Assembly: GCA_964433495.1 (NCBI GenBank)
Contig: CAYSRC010000010.1
Span: 1 to 57,811 of the forward strand
Direction: 5' to 3'
DNA: 57,811 nucleotides
Source: CAYSRC01 sp964433495
GTDB taxonomy: Bacteria; Bacillota; Clostridia; Oscillospirales; Ruminococcaceae
Translations under genes and position numbers: made by a program
Notes under the pieces: generated by a model
Told to the model about the DNA's origin: nothing
The model's database searches: none
The model's input: the letters and a program-made list of their open reading frames with translations, nothing else
Shown here: piece after piece, positions 7,238-15,787 of the stretch
Layout of the letters: each line of letters begins with the position of its first letter
Numbering within the stretch: position 1 is the stretch's first letter

Positions 7238-8524
7238 ATGAAACCCAAAACAGTCGGTCTTAAAAACTTCTATCTTCTGTGGATGACCCAGGGGCTGTCG
7301 CAGCTAGGAAGCACGATGACAAGCTTTGCACTGACGCTGTGGCTGTTTCAAAAGACGGGGTCGGCGCTCGAGACGGCGCTGCTGTCGGTGTGTTCGTATG
7401 TGCCCTATGTCGCAATGAGCATCTTCGCGGGGGCTCTCAGCGACCGCTGGGACAAAAAGAGGACGATGCTTGCCTGCGACACCCTTGCGGCGTGCTGCAC
7501 TGCCGCGGTTTTTTTGCTGCTGCGGGCGGATGTGCTCGCCCCTGCGCACCTCTATGTGCTCAACGCGCTCAACGGCTTGATGAACACGGTGCAGAGCCCC
7601 GCGTCCGACGTCGCCGTGACCATGGTGACGCCGAAAAGCTTCTACGGCAAGGCAAGCGGGCTGATGTCCTTTTCCCGCTCGCTGATAACCGTTTTGCACC
7701 CGGTGCTCGCCACGGCGCTGTACGCGGCGGGCGGCATGGCCGCCGTCATCGCGGTCGACCTCGGCACGTTTGCCGCGGCGTTTGTCACGCTGCTTTTTTT
7801 CATCGAGCTGCCGCGGGTGAAGGCGTCGGACAGCGCAGCGGGCGAAAGCCTTTTGACATCCGCGCGGCAGGGGCTTCGCTGTCTCGGCGAAAATCGCCTT
7901 GTGCTGGTGCTCATCCTGTTTTTGGCGGGCGTCAACTTTGTCGCCTCGGCCTTTGACGCGGCGCTGCCCGCGTTTGTACTCTCAAGAGAGAGCGAGGCGG
8001 TGCTGGGCGCCGTCACCTCCTTTGCGGGCGCGGCCATGGTCGCGGGCAGTCTCGCGGCCGTCGCGATGCCCGCGCCCAAAAACCGAATAAGGGTCATTGT
8101 GCTCACCATGCTTTTTTCGCTGACGGCCGACAACTTTTTGATGTCGCTTTCGTCCTCCCCCGCCGTGTGGTGCGCGGCGCAGGTTCTCGGCTATCTGCCC
8201 GTCCCGATCATGAACGCCAACCTCGACGTCATCGTCCGTTCGACGATACCCGAGCAAATGCAGGGGCGGGTCTACGCCTGCCGCAACACCCTGCAATTTT
8301 TCACCATCCCCCTCGGGTTTCTTTCGGGCGGGTTTGCCGTCGACGCGGTGTGCGGGCCGCTGACGGCGCGGGCGGCCGACGGCAGCCTGCTCGCCTCGCT
8401 TTTCGGCAACGGCGCGGGCTCGGGCGCGGCAATGGTCATCTTTTGCCTCGGCGTGCTCGGCGCGGCCGTCTGCCTTTCATTCGGGGCCGTGCTCAAACGG
8501 TACCGCTACAGCGAGCGGTGTTGA
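7238..8524 (+). CDS. MFS transporter, DHA3/macrolide-efflux-like
   Basis: A 428-residue, 12-helix major facilitator protein. The N-terminal KNFYLLWMTQGLSQLGSTMTSFAL-type opening and GALSDRWDKKR (the MFS motif A loop, residues about 63-73) fit the DHA3 family, which includes Mef-type macrolide exporters. It is a likely proton-driven drug exporter, but the substrate cannot be read from the sequence. I chose the ATG at 7238 because GAAAGG lies 10 bp upstream and the first helix follows directly. An upstream in-frame ATG at 7187 has no ribosome site. A promoter, a putative leader peptide and hairpins precede it, and a terminator follows at 8588. Confidence 0.88.
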   Translation: MKPKTVGLKNFYLLWMTQGLSQLGSTMTSFALTLWLFQKTGSALETALLSVCSYVPYVAMSIFAGALSDRWDKKRTMLACDTLAACCTAAVFLLLRADVLAPAHLYVLNALNGLMNTVQSPASDVAVTMVTPKSFYGKASGLMSFSRSLITVLHPVLATALYAAGGMAAVIAVDLGTFAAAFVTLLFFIELPRVKASDSAAGESLLTSARQGLRCLGENRLVLVLILFLAGVNFVASAFDAALPAFVLSRESEAVLGAVTSFAGAAMVAGSLAAVAMPAPKNRIRVIVLTMLFSLTADNFLMSLSSSPAVWCAAQVLGYLPVPIMNANLDVIVRSTIPEQMQGRVYACRNTLQFFTIPLGFLSGGFAVDAVCGPLTARAADGSLLASLFGNGAGSGAAMVIFCLGVLGAAVCLSFGAVLKRYRYSERC

Positions 8525-8587
8525 CAAAGCGCATGATGCGCGCGGCCCCAAAAAGCAGAAAGGTCTTAAGCGCTTATCAAGCGCAGG

Positions 8588-8624
8588 CGCTCCGCGCGTC
8601 CCTCGGGATGCGCGGAGCGTTTTT
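8588..8624 (+). terminator. Intrinsic terminator after the MFS gene
   Basis: CGCTCCGCGC (8588-8597) pairs perfectly with GCGCGGAGCG (8610-8619), followed by TTTTT. The remaining gap to 8824 is GC-rich, with one more long-loop inverted repeat (GCGAGCG/CGCTCGC near 8670-8700) and no gene. Confidence 0.85.
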
Positions 8625-8840
8625 GTTCCCCTTCGCCGCTTCAACAGCCATCGGCGGCCCCTAAAAAGGGCGAGCGTTTTTTTCCTCTTAGGCGCTCGCA
8701 CCGCCGCCCCGGCGCAGCCCGCCGACCGCCGACCGGCGCACCAAAAATGCGCAAAAAGGGCGCGTGCGAGGGCCCTAAACAAAAAAAGTCGGCGCGGCGG
8801 CGCGCCCCGCATACAATGCCGGTGAAAGGAGATGATCGAC

Positions 8841-9644
8841 ATGTACACAACTTTTCCCGGCATGGAAAACGTGCGCGCGTTTGAGCGGGTGCTCAAGACA
8901 GGCAGCTACGGCAACGGGGTGATCGAGGTCCAAACGATGCTCGACGGCCTCGGCGAAAAATACCCGGCGCTGTCAAGGGTCGACATAACGGGGATATACG
9001 GCACCGAAACCGAGAACGCCGTGACCGCTTATCAGCAGGCGGCGGGGCTCGTCGTCGACGGAAAGGTCGGCAAAAACACCTATGATTCGCTGAGTGCGGC
9101 CTATCTCGCCACAAGCAACCCCATGCCCTATCCCGGCACCGCACTGCGCGAGGGCAGCAGCGGCAACGACGTGGTGATGGTCCAGGGGATGCTCAACTGC
9201 CTTTCCGCCTCGCTGTTCAAGTCCATCCCCACCGTCAGGGAGGACGGAAAGTACGGCCCGGGTACCGCCGAGGCCGTGCGAATCTTTCAGCTTCTCAACG
9301 GCCTGTCGGCCGACGGCGTCGTCGGCGCGGCGACCTGGAACACCCTTGCCGGCGTGAGCTGCAGCGGGAACTCGGGCTGCACAAACGCCGTCAGGGTCGC
9401 GCCCAAGGCGCCGGTGCTGCGGCAGGGCAGCCGCGGCGACTGGGTCAGGGTGCTTCAGGGGCTTCTCGGCTCGGTCATGGAGCGCTCGGAGCTCGGCAGC
9501 CCGATAAAGGTCGACGGCATATACGGCAGCTCGACCCGAAGCCTCGTCGCACTCTTCCAGTCCCACTTCGGCCTTTCGGCGGACGGCATCGCAGGCAGCG
9601 GGACCTGGAGCATGCTTGAGAATGTCTTCAACTTCTTCTGCTGA
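8841..9644 (+). CDS. Protein with three peptidoglycan-binding (PG_binding_1) repeats
   Basis: 267 residues made almost entirely of three repeats of about 70-80 residues. Each has a G-x-x-G-x-x-V-x-x-x-Q opening and a closing VDGxxGxxTxxAxxxFQxxxGLxxDGxxGxxTW pattern, ending near residues 90, 170 and 265. Such helical repeats usually anchor cell-wall hydrolases or sporulation proteins to peptidoglycan. No catalytic domain and no signal peptide are visible, so it may be a wall-targeting or scaffold protein, or be exported by a non-classical route. I chose ATG 8841 because AAAGGAG is 9 bp upstream. The in-frame ATG at 8832 abuts that site. Confidence 0.85.
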   Translation: MYTTFPGMENVRAFERVLKTGSYGNGVIEVQTMLDGLGEKYPALSRVDITGIYGTETENAVTAYQQAAGLVVDGKVGKNTYDSLSAAYLATSNPMPYPGTALREGSSGNDVVMVQGMLNCLSASLFKSIPTVREDGKYGPGTAEAVRIFQLLNGLSADGVVGAATWNTLAGVSCSGNSGCTNAVRVAPKAPVLRQGSRGDWVRVLQGLLGSVMERSELGSPIKVDGIYGSSTRSLVALFQSHFGLSADGIAGSGTWSMLENVFNFFC

Positions 9645-9663
9645 AAACCTGCGGCAAACGCGC

Positions 9664-9700
9664 ACAACCGCACGGCCCCCGAACGGGGCCGTGCGGTTGT
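9664..9700 (+). terminator. Hairpin terminator after the PG-binding protein gene
   Basis: A perfect 16-bp stem (9664-9679 with 9685-9700) around CGAAC. The following sequence is T-poor, but the 3' arm ends in GGTTGT. The gap to 9858 shows no gene. Confidence 0.65.
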
Positions 9701-9858
9701 TATGCGTCCTGTTCATCCCCGCTGCGTCGGGCGAGAAAGTCCCGACGCCGTCTTCCCCGCCCGCTTGCCGCGGGGCGTTTGTCCCGGGCGCCCTTTCTGC
9801 GGCATCCCCCCTCTGTCGCCGCAGGCAAGCCGGCTTTCGGAAAAAACCTCTTTCGGCA

Positions 9859-9887
9859 TTGACTTGCCGCCTGTCCGTAAATATAAT
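9859..9887 (+). promoter_or_regulatory. Sigma-A promoter of the exported-protein cluster
   Basis: TTGACT (9859-9864), a 17-bp spacer and a perfect TATAAT (9882-9887). It lies about 75 bp upstream of the lipoprotein ATG. Confidence 0.8.
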
Positions 9888-9964
9888 GAAAGTAAATATG
9901 CCGGCAGGCGCGGGATGTTATACGCGCCTGCACGCTTACCACACCGTGCCCGGAGGCTCAGGAC

Positions 9965-11047
9965 ATGACCAAACCTTTAAAAACACTCTTCGCCGCAGCC
10001 GCGCTCATCTCGCTGCTCGTCTTGTGCGGCTGCACCGAGGCGGCGGTTCCCACCCTCGCCGAGCTCGAGGACGCCGCCTACACGGCCCTTAACTCCGACG
10101 AGACGGGGGAGTTTAAATCCGCCTTTCTCAGCGCCGAGCAGGCGTTCCCGTCGGGGCTCAAGAGCGAGCTGTACCGCGCGTTCATCGACGGCTGCGGCGG
10201 CGACATGAGCGACCCGCAGGTGATGTCCGCCTACATGACGCTGTTCGAGCGCGGCGAGCTCGGCGCCGACGAGCTCATCAGGCTCGCGAGCGCCTATCTC
10301 GACGGCGGCGACCCCCGCCCTGCGCGCGACATGCTCGAGCTCGCGGCAAGGTGCGGAGCCGAGAGCGCCGCGGGCGAGATCCTCGCGCGCGTAAGCGTGG
10401 ATATCTCACTCGAGGATGAGGGGACGGCCGAGCTCATCAAGGCCGTCTGCGCGGACGTCGCGGGCGAGGACCTCGCGTCGCTCGTCCTAAGGGCGGCCGA
10501 CACGGGGTGGCTCGGCGCCGTCATGCCGTCCTACGACGGCGGTGTGCGCCGCTATACATGCGAGGGCGCCGAGGTCACGGCATCCGTCTCGGGCGGCGTG
10601 CCCGTCACCGAGATCCGCTCGGGCTCCGCCCTCGCCGCGCGCGTGACCCCCGACACCGCCGCGATTGTTCGCTGCGAGCGCGCGGGCGGAAGCTATGAGG
10701 GCCCCGCACACATACAGCTTTTCAACCTGTCGAGCGGCGTTTACTACACAATTGACTGCACGTTTGAGGGCGGTCTTTTGTCGGGCGACGCCTCGTTCGG
10801 CGTCTACACCCTGCCCGAGGGCGAAACCCCCGCCGAGCGCCTCGCCGCCCTGCCGCAGGAGCCCGACGCGACCTATTCCGGCTCGTTCGCGGGCGGCGTG
10901 CCGGACGTCCGGCAGCGCGCCTCGGCCGACACGGTGACCGTCGGCTACAACAGCGGCAAGACCTACTACCTCAACCTCGATGTGCCCGAGGGCCTGTCCA
11001 AGGACGACGGCGTAAGCGCGGCCTGGCTGTACCTCCCCGAGGCTTAA
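9965..11047 (+). CDS. Predicted lipoprotein of unknown function
   Basis: 360 residues. A basic start and hydrophobic stretch end in LCGC with Cys23, which fits a lipoprotein signal although Cys at -2 is unusual. The N-terminal half (about 30-180) is Ala/Leu/Glu-rich and helical, with repeat-like ARDMLELAARCGAESAAGEIL segments. The C-terminal half looks beta-rich, with Ser/Thr/Gly/Tyr-rich strands. I do not recognise the family. GGAGG at about 9950 supports this start. It is the first gene after a strong promoter and is followed after 13 bp by the M6-type protease, so the two are probably co-expressed at the cell surface. Confidence 0.75.
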   Translation: MTKPLKTLFAAAALISLLVLCGCTEAAVPTLAELEDAAYTALNSDETGEFKSAFLSAEQAFPSGLKSELYRAFIDGCGGDMSDPQVMSAYMTLFERGELGADELIRLASAYLDGGDPRPARDMLELAARCGAESAAGEILARVSVDISLEDEGTAELIKAVCADVAGEDLASLVLRAADTGWLGAVMPSYDGGVRRYTCEGAEVTASVSGGVPVTEIRSGSALAARVTPDTAAIVRCERAGGSYEGPAHIQLFNLSSGVYYTIDCTFEGGLLSGDASFGVYTLPEGETPAERLAALPQEPDATYSGSFAGGVPDVRQRASADTVTVGYNSGKTYYLNLDVPEGLSKDDGVSAAWLYLPEA

Positions 11048-11060
11048 AAGGCGGTGAAAA

Positions 11061-14000
11061 ATGATGAAGCTTAAAACGGCATTTAAACGCATGTCGGCCC
11101 TTCTCCTGCTCGCGCTGCTCGTCGCCGCAGCTTTGGCGTTTGCCCAGGGCACGGCGGTCCGCGCGGCGCAGCGCAGCGGCGACATGGCAAACCTCGTCAT
11201 CTTTGTCTCGTTTGCCGACACCCCCGCGGACAATGCCGACATCGACTACGGCACACCCGAGCACCACGACGAGATCATCCGCATATACGACACCGCGGCG
11301 AACAGCGTCGCGAACTATCTGCACGAGATCTCGGGCGGCGCGCTCACCCTCAAAAACATCTTCCCGCAGGAGACGGTGAACGGCGAGGGAAAAAAGGTAT
11401 TCTCGGTGCTTAAGCTCTCGAACAACGCGGCCTATTACACGGGCACCGAGGGCGAGGGCCGCATGATCGAAGAGATTGCCCGCGCGTTCCGCTCGGGCGC
11501 TGTTCCGGCGCCGTCCGCAAAGCTCGACAACTTTGAGAGCGGGCTTTTGGACAACCTGACGATTGCGGTCACAAGTCCCGAGCTTACGAGCAACGACCCC
11601 AACTTTGTCAGCCATTTTTACCACACCGCTATCTCGCCCGACCGCACGATAAACGGCTCGAGCATCTGCAACTACAATGTGGTGACCACCTACAACTATC
11701 TCAACCACTCCTCCGTCTCGGGCAAGCAGGGCACCGTCGCGCACGAGCTGCTGCACACCCTCGGGCTGCCCGACCTCTACAGGCAGTCGGGCTCGGGCGA
11801 GCCGGTCGGGATGTGGAGCATCATGTCCAAAACCCTCTCAGACCCGCAGTACCCGCTCGAGTTTTGCCGCGAGCTGCTGGGCTGGGCAGACATCCCCGAG
11901 ATAACCGCCGACGGCCGGTACACCGTGCGGCTGCCCAGCATACCCGGCAACACCTCGGTGCCCACCGCCCTCAAGTTTCGGACGTCCGCGTCGGACAGAG
12001 AGTTCTTTGTCGTCGAGTACCGCAGAGATTCCGCCCCCGGCGCGACCTTTGACGACTATCTCACCGGCAGCGGGCTTTTGGTGTACCGCGTCGATGACAG
12101 CGTACTGTCCGCCGCCAACTACGGCGGGGAAAACTATATCTACGTCTTTCGCCCCGACGTCACCGACCCCGAGATGGGGAATGACACAACGAGCGGTGTG
12201 GGCAACAATGTCAACAGCGCCGCCATCGACCCCGACGGCGGTGTCACCGCCTACGGCGCCGCCGACCTCTCGGCGGGCTTTGGGCAGAACACGATATACT
12301 ACTCGGGGGGCAAAAACAGCGGCATCGTCCTAAGCAACATCGCCTACTCGCCGGACAAGACGCAGATGAGCTTTGACATAAGCTTCCCCGATCTCAGCGC
12401 CTCGGACATGTGGCAGGACGCGGGCCGCGTCGACAACGTCTCGCCCTCGGGGGTTTCGCTCGTCTCGGACGGTTCGGGCAACATCTACGCCACCGCCCTC
12501 GACAGCGACATGTCGGGCAGGCTGCGGCTGTACAAGAACAGCGGCGGCGCGTTCAGCGAGGTCACCTCGCTGCCCGGGATGATGAGCACCACTAACGCGC
12601 GCCTTTGCATGTTCGACGGCACGCTGTATCTCTTTGCGACAAAGACAGGCGCCGTCCCCGCCGTCTACTATCTGTCGGGCGGCGGCTTTGTTGAGGCGGC
12701 GTCGGTGACGACGGGCGCGGCGTTCGACGCCTATCCCGCCGTGTACAACGACACCCTGTATCTCGCCTACCTCACCTCGGACAACACCTCACTGCGCTTT
12801 AAAAAGGTCAGCGGGCCCGGCGGCGACATCGCCCCGATGACACTCGGCGAGTACACCGTCAACCCCGCGCTTTGCGAGTTCGGCGGCAGGCTCTACGCGG
12901 TGTGCAGCACGATGCCGACGTCGGGACAGTCCGCAGACAACTCCTCCAAGATCTACTGCTATGACGGCGCGGGCTGGTCGACGGTCCGCGACCTCGGCGT
13001 GCCGCTCGGCAACGTGCACGGCGCGACGGCGTCGAACGGGACGGCGGCCTTCTTCGCCTCTAACTCGAGCGGCCAAAAGGCCCTTCTTGTGTACGACGGC
13101 ACGGCCTTTTCATCCGTCGACATCTCGCCCGTCTCAACCTCGCTCGGCCTGTCAATGGCGTTTGACGCAAGCTCCCTTTACCTCAACGTCACGGACAGTC
13201 GACAAAATCTCACCATGTACACCGTCGACGGCCTTTCCCTTAAAAAGGTCGGCGACTCCGTCGCGAGCGGCGTCAACACCTCGACCCCGCCCTGCATCGT
13301 CCCCGTCGGCGACAAGCTCTACACCGCCTATGTGACCTCGGGCTCGCAGTCGCTCGTGATGCGGTGCCACCAAAAGTCGTCGGCCACCGTCGGCGGCGGC
13401 TCGGGCGGCGAGACCGCGCCCGACTACACCGTCACACTGCCGCTCGGCGGCTCGGCGACGCCCGGGACGGTCTATGTCGACGGCAGGGCGGTCAGCGCCT
13501 CCGCGAGCGGCGGGAGCCTCACCTTCACCCTATCCGACGGCAGTGCGAAGACCGTCGTGCGCTATCCCGCCGACGCGTCGGGCGTGCCCACCGGCATGCA
13601 GGTGTGGCTGCTGCGCTTTTCGGGCGGCAGATACACCTCCGTCCGCCAAAGCGCGCTCGAAAACCTGCTGACCTACCACGGCTTTTCGATTAGGATATCG
13701 GGCGACGCCGGCATCCGCTTCAAGACGGGCATCGCGGCCGACGTCAAGGCCGCACTCACAAGCGCGGCGGGGCTTGACGGCTACCGCCTTGTCGAGTACG
13801 GCACCATCGTCATGAAGCAGGCAAACATGGAGCGGGGCTATCCCCTCGTCCTCGGCGGCGAAAAGGTCGCGGGCGGCCGCAGCTATTGGATCTCGGGCGG
13901 GACCGTCACCGACAGGGTGTTCGAGACGGTCGGCGGCAGGCAGCGCTTCACCTCGGTGCTGGTGGGTCTGCCCCCGACGGAGTACAAGACCGAGTTCGCG

Positions 14001-14171
14001 TTCAGGGGGTACATCATCCTCGAAAAGAACGGCGTGCGCTACACCCTGTACGGCCCGCCCGTCGCGCGAAGCATATACTATCTTGCCGAAAAGCTGATCG
14101 AGCGCGGCGACTACGCCCCCGGCACATCCCAGGACAAATTTCTGCGGGACATCATCGCTGACGCCGTATAG
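11061..14171 (+). CDS. Secreted M6-family-like metalloprotease
   Basis: 1036 residues with a Sec signal peptide of about 35 residues. The region from about 45 to 330 resembles the M6 (immune inhibitor A-type) catalytic domain. It has the zinc motif HELLHTLGLPD at 228-238, in which His228 and His232 would bind zinc with Glu229 as base, followed by a MWSIMS segment with the Met-turn-like methionine near 250. Residues about 430-760 contain repeated blade-like units with alternating Gly/Asp-rich turns (LYLFAT, LYLAYL, LYAVCS) suggesting a beta-propeller. A Gly/Ser linker near 770 leads to a C-terminal domain of about 260 residues that I do not recognise. No LPxTG sorting signal is visible. It probably cleaves extracellular proteins, with target unknown. 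Confidence 0.85.
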   Translation: MMKLKTAFKRMSALLLLALLVAAALAFAQGTAVRAAQRSGDMANLVIFVSFADTPADNADIDYGTPEHHDEIIRIYDTAANSVANYLHEISGGALTLKNIFPQETVNGEGKKVFSVLKLSNNAAYYTGTEGEGRMIEEIARAFRSGAVPAPSAKLDNFESGLLDNLTIAVTSPELTSNDPNFVSHFYHTAISPDRTINGSSICNYNVVTTYNYLNHSSVSGKQGTVAHELLHTLGLPDLYRQSGSGEPVGMWSIMSKTLSDPQYPLEFCRELLGWADIPEITADGRYTVRLPSIPGNTSVPTALKFRTSASDREFFVVEYRRDSAPGATFDDYLTGSGLLVYRVDDSVLSAANYGGENYIYVFRPDVTDPEMGNDTTSGVGNNVNSAAIDPDGGVTAYGAADLSAGFGQNTIYYSGGKNSGIVLSNIAYSPDKTQMSFDISFPDLSASDMWQDAGRVDNVSPSGVSLVSDGSGNIYATALDSDMSGRLRLYKNSGGAFSEVTSLPGMMSTTNARLCMFDGTLYLFATKTGAVPAVYYLSGGGFVEAASVTTGAAFDAYPAVYNDTLYLAYLTSDNTSLRFKKVSGPGGDIAPMTLGEYTVNPALCEFGGRLYAVCSTMPTSGQSADNSSKIYCYDGAGWSTVRDLGVPLGNVHGATASNGTAAFFASNSSGQKALLVYDGTAFSSVDISPVSTSLGLSMAFDASSLYLNVTDSRQNLTMYTVDGLSLKKVGDSVASGVNTSTPPCIVPVGDKLYTAYVTSGSQSLVMRCHQKSSATVGGGSGGETAPDYTVTLPLGGSATPGTVYVDGRAVSASASGGSLTFTLSDGSAKTVVRYPADASGVPTGMQVWLLRFSGGRYTSVRQSALENLLTYHGFSIRISGDAGIRFKTGIAADVKAALTSAAGLDGYRLVEYGTIVMKQANMERGYPLVLGGEKVAGGRSYWISGGTVTDRVFETVGGRQRFTSVLVGLPPTEYKTEFAFRGYIILEKNGVRYTLYGPPVARSIYYLAEKLIERGDYAPGTSQDKFLRDIIADAV

Positions 14172-14213
14172 GCGGACAGTCTGCCGCACTCATCCGTACA
14201 AGGAGGACAAACA

Positions 14214-14672
14214 ATGAAAAAGGTGCTGCTATACGTATTGTGCTCGGTTTTGCTGGTGGGCCTCGGCCTCGGCGGCGGGTACCTTCTGTTCGGGCGCGTC
14301 GCCCCGCAGTCAAAACCCGAAGCGGCCGCCCCCGCGTCGGTCGCCGTCCGCATAAGCGACGGCGAGGTCGAGTGGTCGCTCGGCAACGGCTGGAACAGCG
14401 CGGGGACGCTCGGCGAGCTCGCCGCGGGTGATCCCTATGCCCCCGGCCTGCAGTGGAGTGAGTATCCGCAGCCCGACGCCGAGGCCGCGCCCATCTTTTC
14501 GGCGCTCAAGGTGCCCGTCTACGTCCAGACCCCCGCGGCCTCGGGCGGCGGCGGAGGAGGCGGAGGCGGCGGGGCCCCGTCGGGCGGAGGAGGCGGCGCT
14601 CCCGCAGGGGGCGGCGGCGCGACCTCGGGCGACGGCGAAAACATCGGCTGGTCGGGCGACGTGCTCGACTGA
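14214..14672 (+). CDS. Small membrane-anchored protein with poly-glycine tail
   Basis: 152 residues. One N-terminal hydrophobic segment (about 4-26) is a membrane anchor or uncleaved signal. A central region of about 70 residues with several Trp follows (VEWSLGNGWNSAG). The tail from about 110 contains runs of up to ten glycines interrupted by Ala, Pro and Ser. The family is not recognised. It follows the metalloprotease gene by 42 bp with AAGGAGG about 9 bp before the ATG, so it probably belongs to the same exported cluster. The Gly-rich tail may be a flexible spacer in the wall. Confidence 0.7.
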   Translation: MKKVLLYVLCSVLLVGLGLGGGYLLFGRVAPQSKPEAAAPASVAVRISDGEVEWSLGNGWNSAGTLGELAAGDPYAPGLQWSEYPQPDAEAAPIFSALKVPVYVQTPAASGGGGGGGGGGAPSGGGGGAPAGGGGATSGDGENIGWSGDVLD

Positions 14673-14762
14673 CACGCCCCGCCGTTGATTTTCGTGCTTA
14701 TGCGCAAAATATACAAAAAAATTGTCGAAAATTGAATCTATTGACGAAAATATCTAAGTCTA

Positions 14763-14791
14763 TTGACTTACCGCAGGATGTGGGGTAAACT
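14763..14791 (+). promoter_or_regulatory. Sigma-A promoter of the YczE-like gene
   Basis: TTGACT (14763-14768), a 17-bp spacer and TAAACT (14786-14791). The predicted start near 14798 precedes a terminator-containing leader. Confidence 0.6.
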
Positions 14792-14797
14792 AAAAAC

Positions 14798-14930
14798 AGG
14801 TTAAGACAGGTTTAACCCCATGCGAAAAGGAGTATTCGCGGCTGTAAAACAGCCCGAATATCCCGGGTATACGTTACTCGGCCGCAGAGAAAACTATCTG
14901 TATGATAGTTTTCTCTGCGGCCGTTTTTTT
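14798..14930 (+). promoter_or_regulatory. Structured leader with terminator, candidate attenuator
   Basis: The leader has three elements: a GGTTAA/TTAACC hairpin at about 14799-14817, a longer hairpin from about 14831 to 14862 (GTATTCG/CGAATAT and GGCTG/CAGCC), and a strong terminator at 14879-14930. GCGGCTG (14838-14844) can pair with CGGCCGC (14879-14885), including one U-G pair, which would disrupt the terminator and could act as an antiterminator. An open frame starting ATG CGA AAA at 14820 runs through the terminator. I cannot match this to a known riboswitch class. Confidence 0.5.
14879..14930 (+). terminator. Perfect 20-bp terminator upstream of the YczE-like gene
   Basis: Positions 14879-14898 pair without mismatch with 14904-14923 around a 5-nt loop, followed by seven T. 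It lies between promoter and start codon, so the gene needs read-through or antitermination. Confidence 0.9.
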
Positions 14931-14958
14931 ATCGAAAATCCGCTTTTGGAGTTGTCAA

Positions 14959-15669
14959 ATGCAGAGAAAAATGAATCTGCGGTTCACCTTTCGCGATGTT
15001 TTGCTGGTTTTGTTCGGCGTGCTCACCCTGGGCCTCGGCTCTGCGCTGAGCTATGCGGCAAACATCGGCACCGGCTCGATAGGCACGCTGGTCGACGGCA
15101 TACACAGCCTTTTGAATATATCCCACGGCCTCGCGGACATCTCGGTCTGCCTCGTGCTGATGATCCCGATGTTCTTCACGGCGCGGGACCTCATCGGCGT
15201 CGGCACCCTCATCAGCGTGTTCGGCATCGGCGTGTTCATCGACCTGTGGAAGAGGCTTATCGAGCTGCTGCCCCTCGGCGACGGGTGGCCCGTGCGCATC
15301 CTGCTCGCGGTTTTGGGGCTTGTGATAAGCAGCTTCGGCACAAGCGTCTATGTCACCGCAGGGGCGGGGATAAGCTCGTTTGATGCGATGATCATGCTGA
15401 CCTACCGCCTGACGGGGCTGTCCTACGCGCACGCCTCGATTGCCGCAAACTACGCGGTGCTCGCGCTCGGCTGGGTTTTGGGCGGCACGGTCGGCCTCGG
15501 AACCCTCATCACCATCCTTGCGGGCGGATATGTCTCGGACTTCTTCATGAACAGGGTGTGGCGGTATGTCGGCAAGCCCTGTCCCCTCAACAAGGACGCG
15601 CCGGGCGGGGGCCCGGGCTGCGAAACGCAGAACGCATCCGACGGCGAAGGGCAGCGAACACCCGAATAA
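14959..15669 (+). CDS. YczE/YitT-like integral membrane protein
   Basis: 236 residues with about five to six hydrophobic helices. The opening FRDVLLVLFGVLTLGLGSALSYAANIGTG and the later SFGTSVYVTAGAGISSFDAMI segment (near 115-135) are characteristic of the YczE branch of YitT-like membrane proteins, whose biochemical role is not established. The C-terminal 30 residues are polar. I chose ATG 14959 because GGAG lies 7 bp upstream. The longer frame from 14902 would start inside the terminator. Expression probably depends on the leader described above. Confidence 0.78.
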   Translation: MQRKMNLRFTFRDVLLVLFGVLTLGLGSALSYAANIGTGSIGTLVDGIHSLLNISHGLADISVCLVLMIPMFFTARDLIGVGTLISVFGIGVFIDLWKRLIELLPLGDGWPVRILLAVLGLVISSFGTSVYVTAGAGISSFDAMIMLTYRLTGLSYAHASIAANYAVLALGWVLGGTVGLGTLITILAGGYVSDFFMNRVWRYVGKPCPLNKDAPGGGPGCETQNASDGEGQRTPE

Positions 15670-15787
15670 TCACCCTGCTGCGCAGACGGCGCGTCTGACA
15701 AGCGCCCTGCGGCAGCGCAAAAAAGCGCAAGGATTTAACCCAAATCGGGCTAAATTATAAAATTATTCTTTATGAAGGAGAAGAACC

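Noticed and set aside
8810..8817. CATACAAT resembling a sporulation sigma -10 box before the PG-binding protein
   Set aside because: No matching -35 element, and the predicted start would fall on the ribosome site itself.
14820..15383. A 187-codon frame overlapping the YczE-like gene
   Set aside because: Past the terminator it is an out-of-frame reading of the membrane protein. Only its first part was kept, as a possible leader element.
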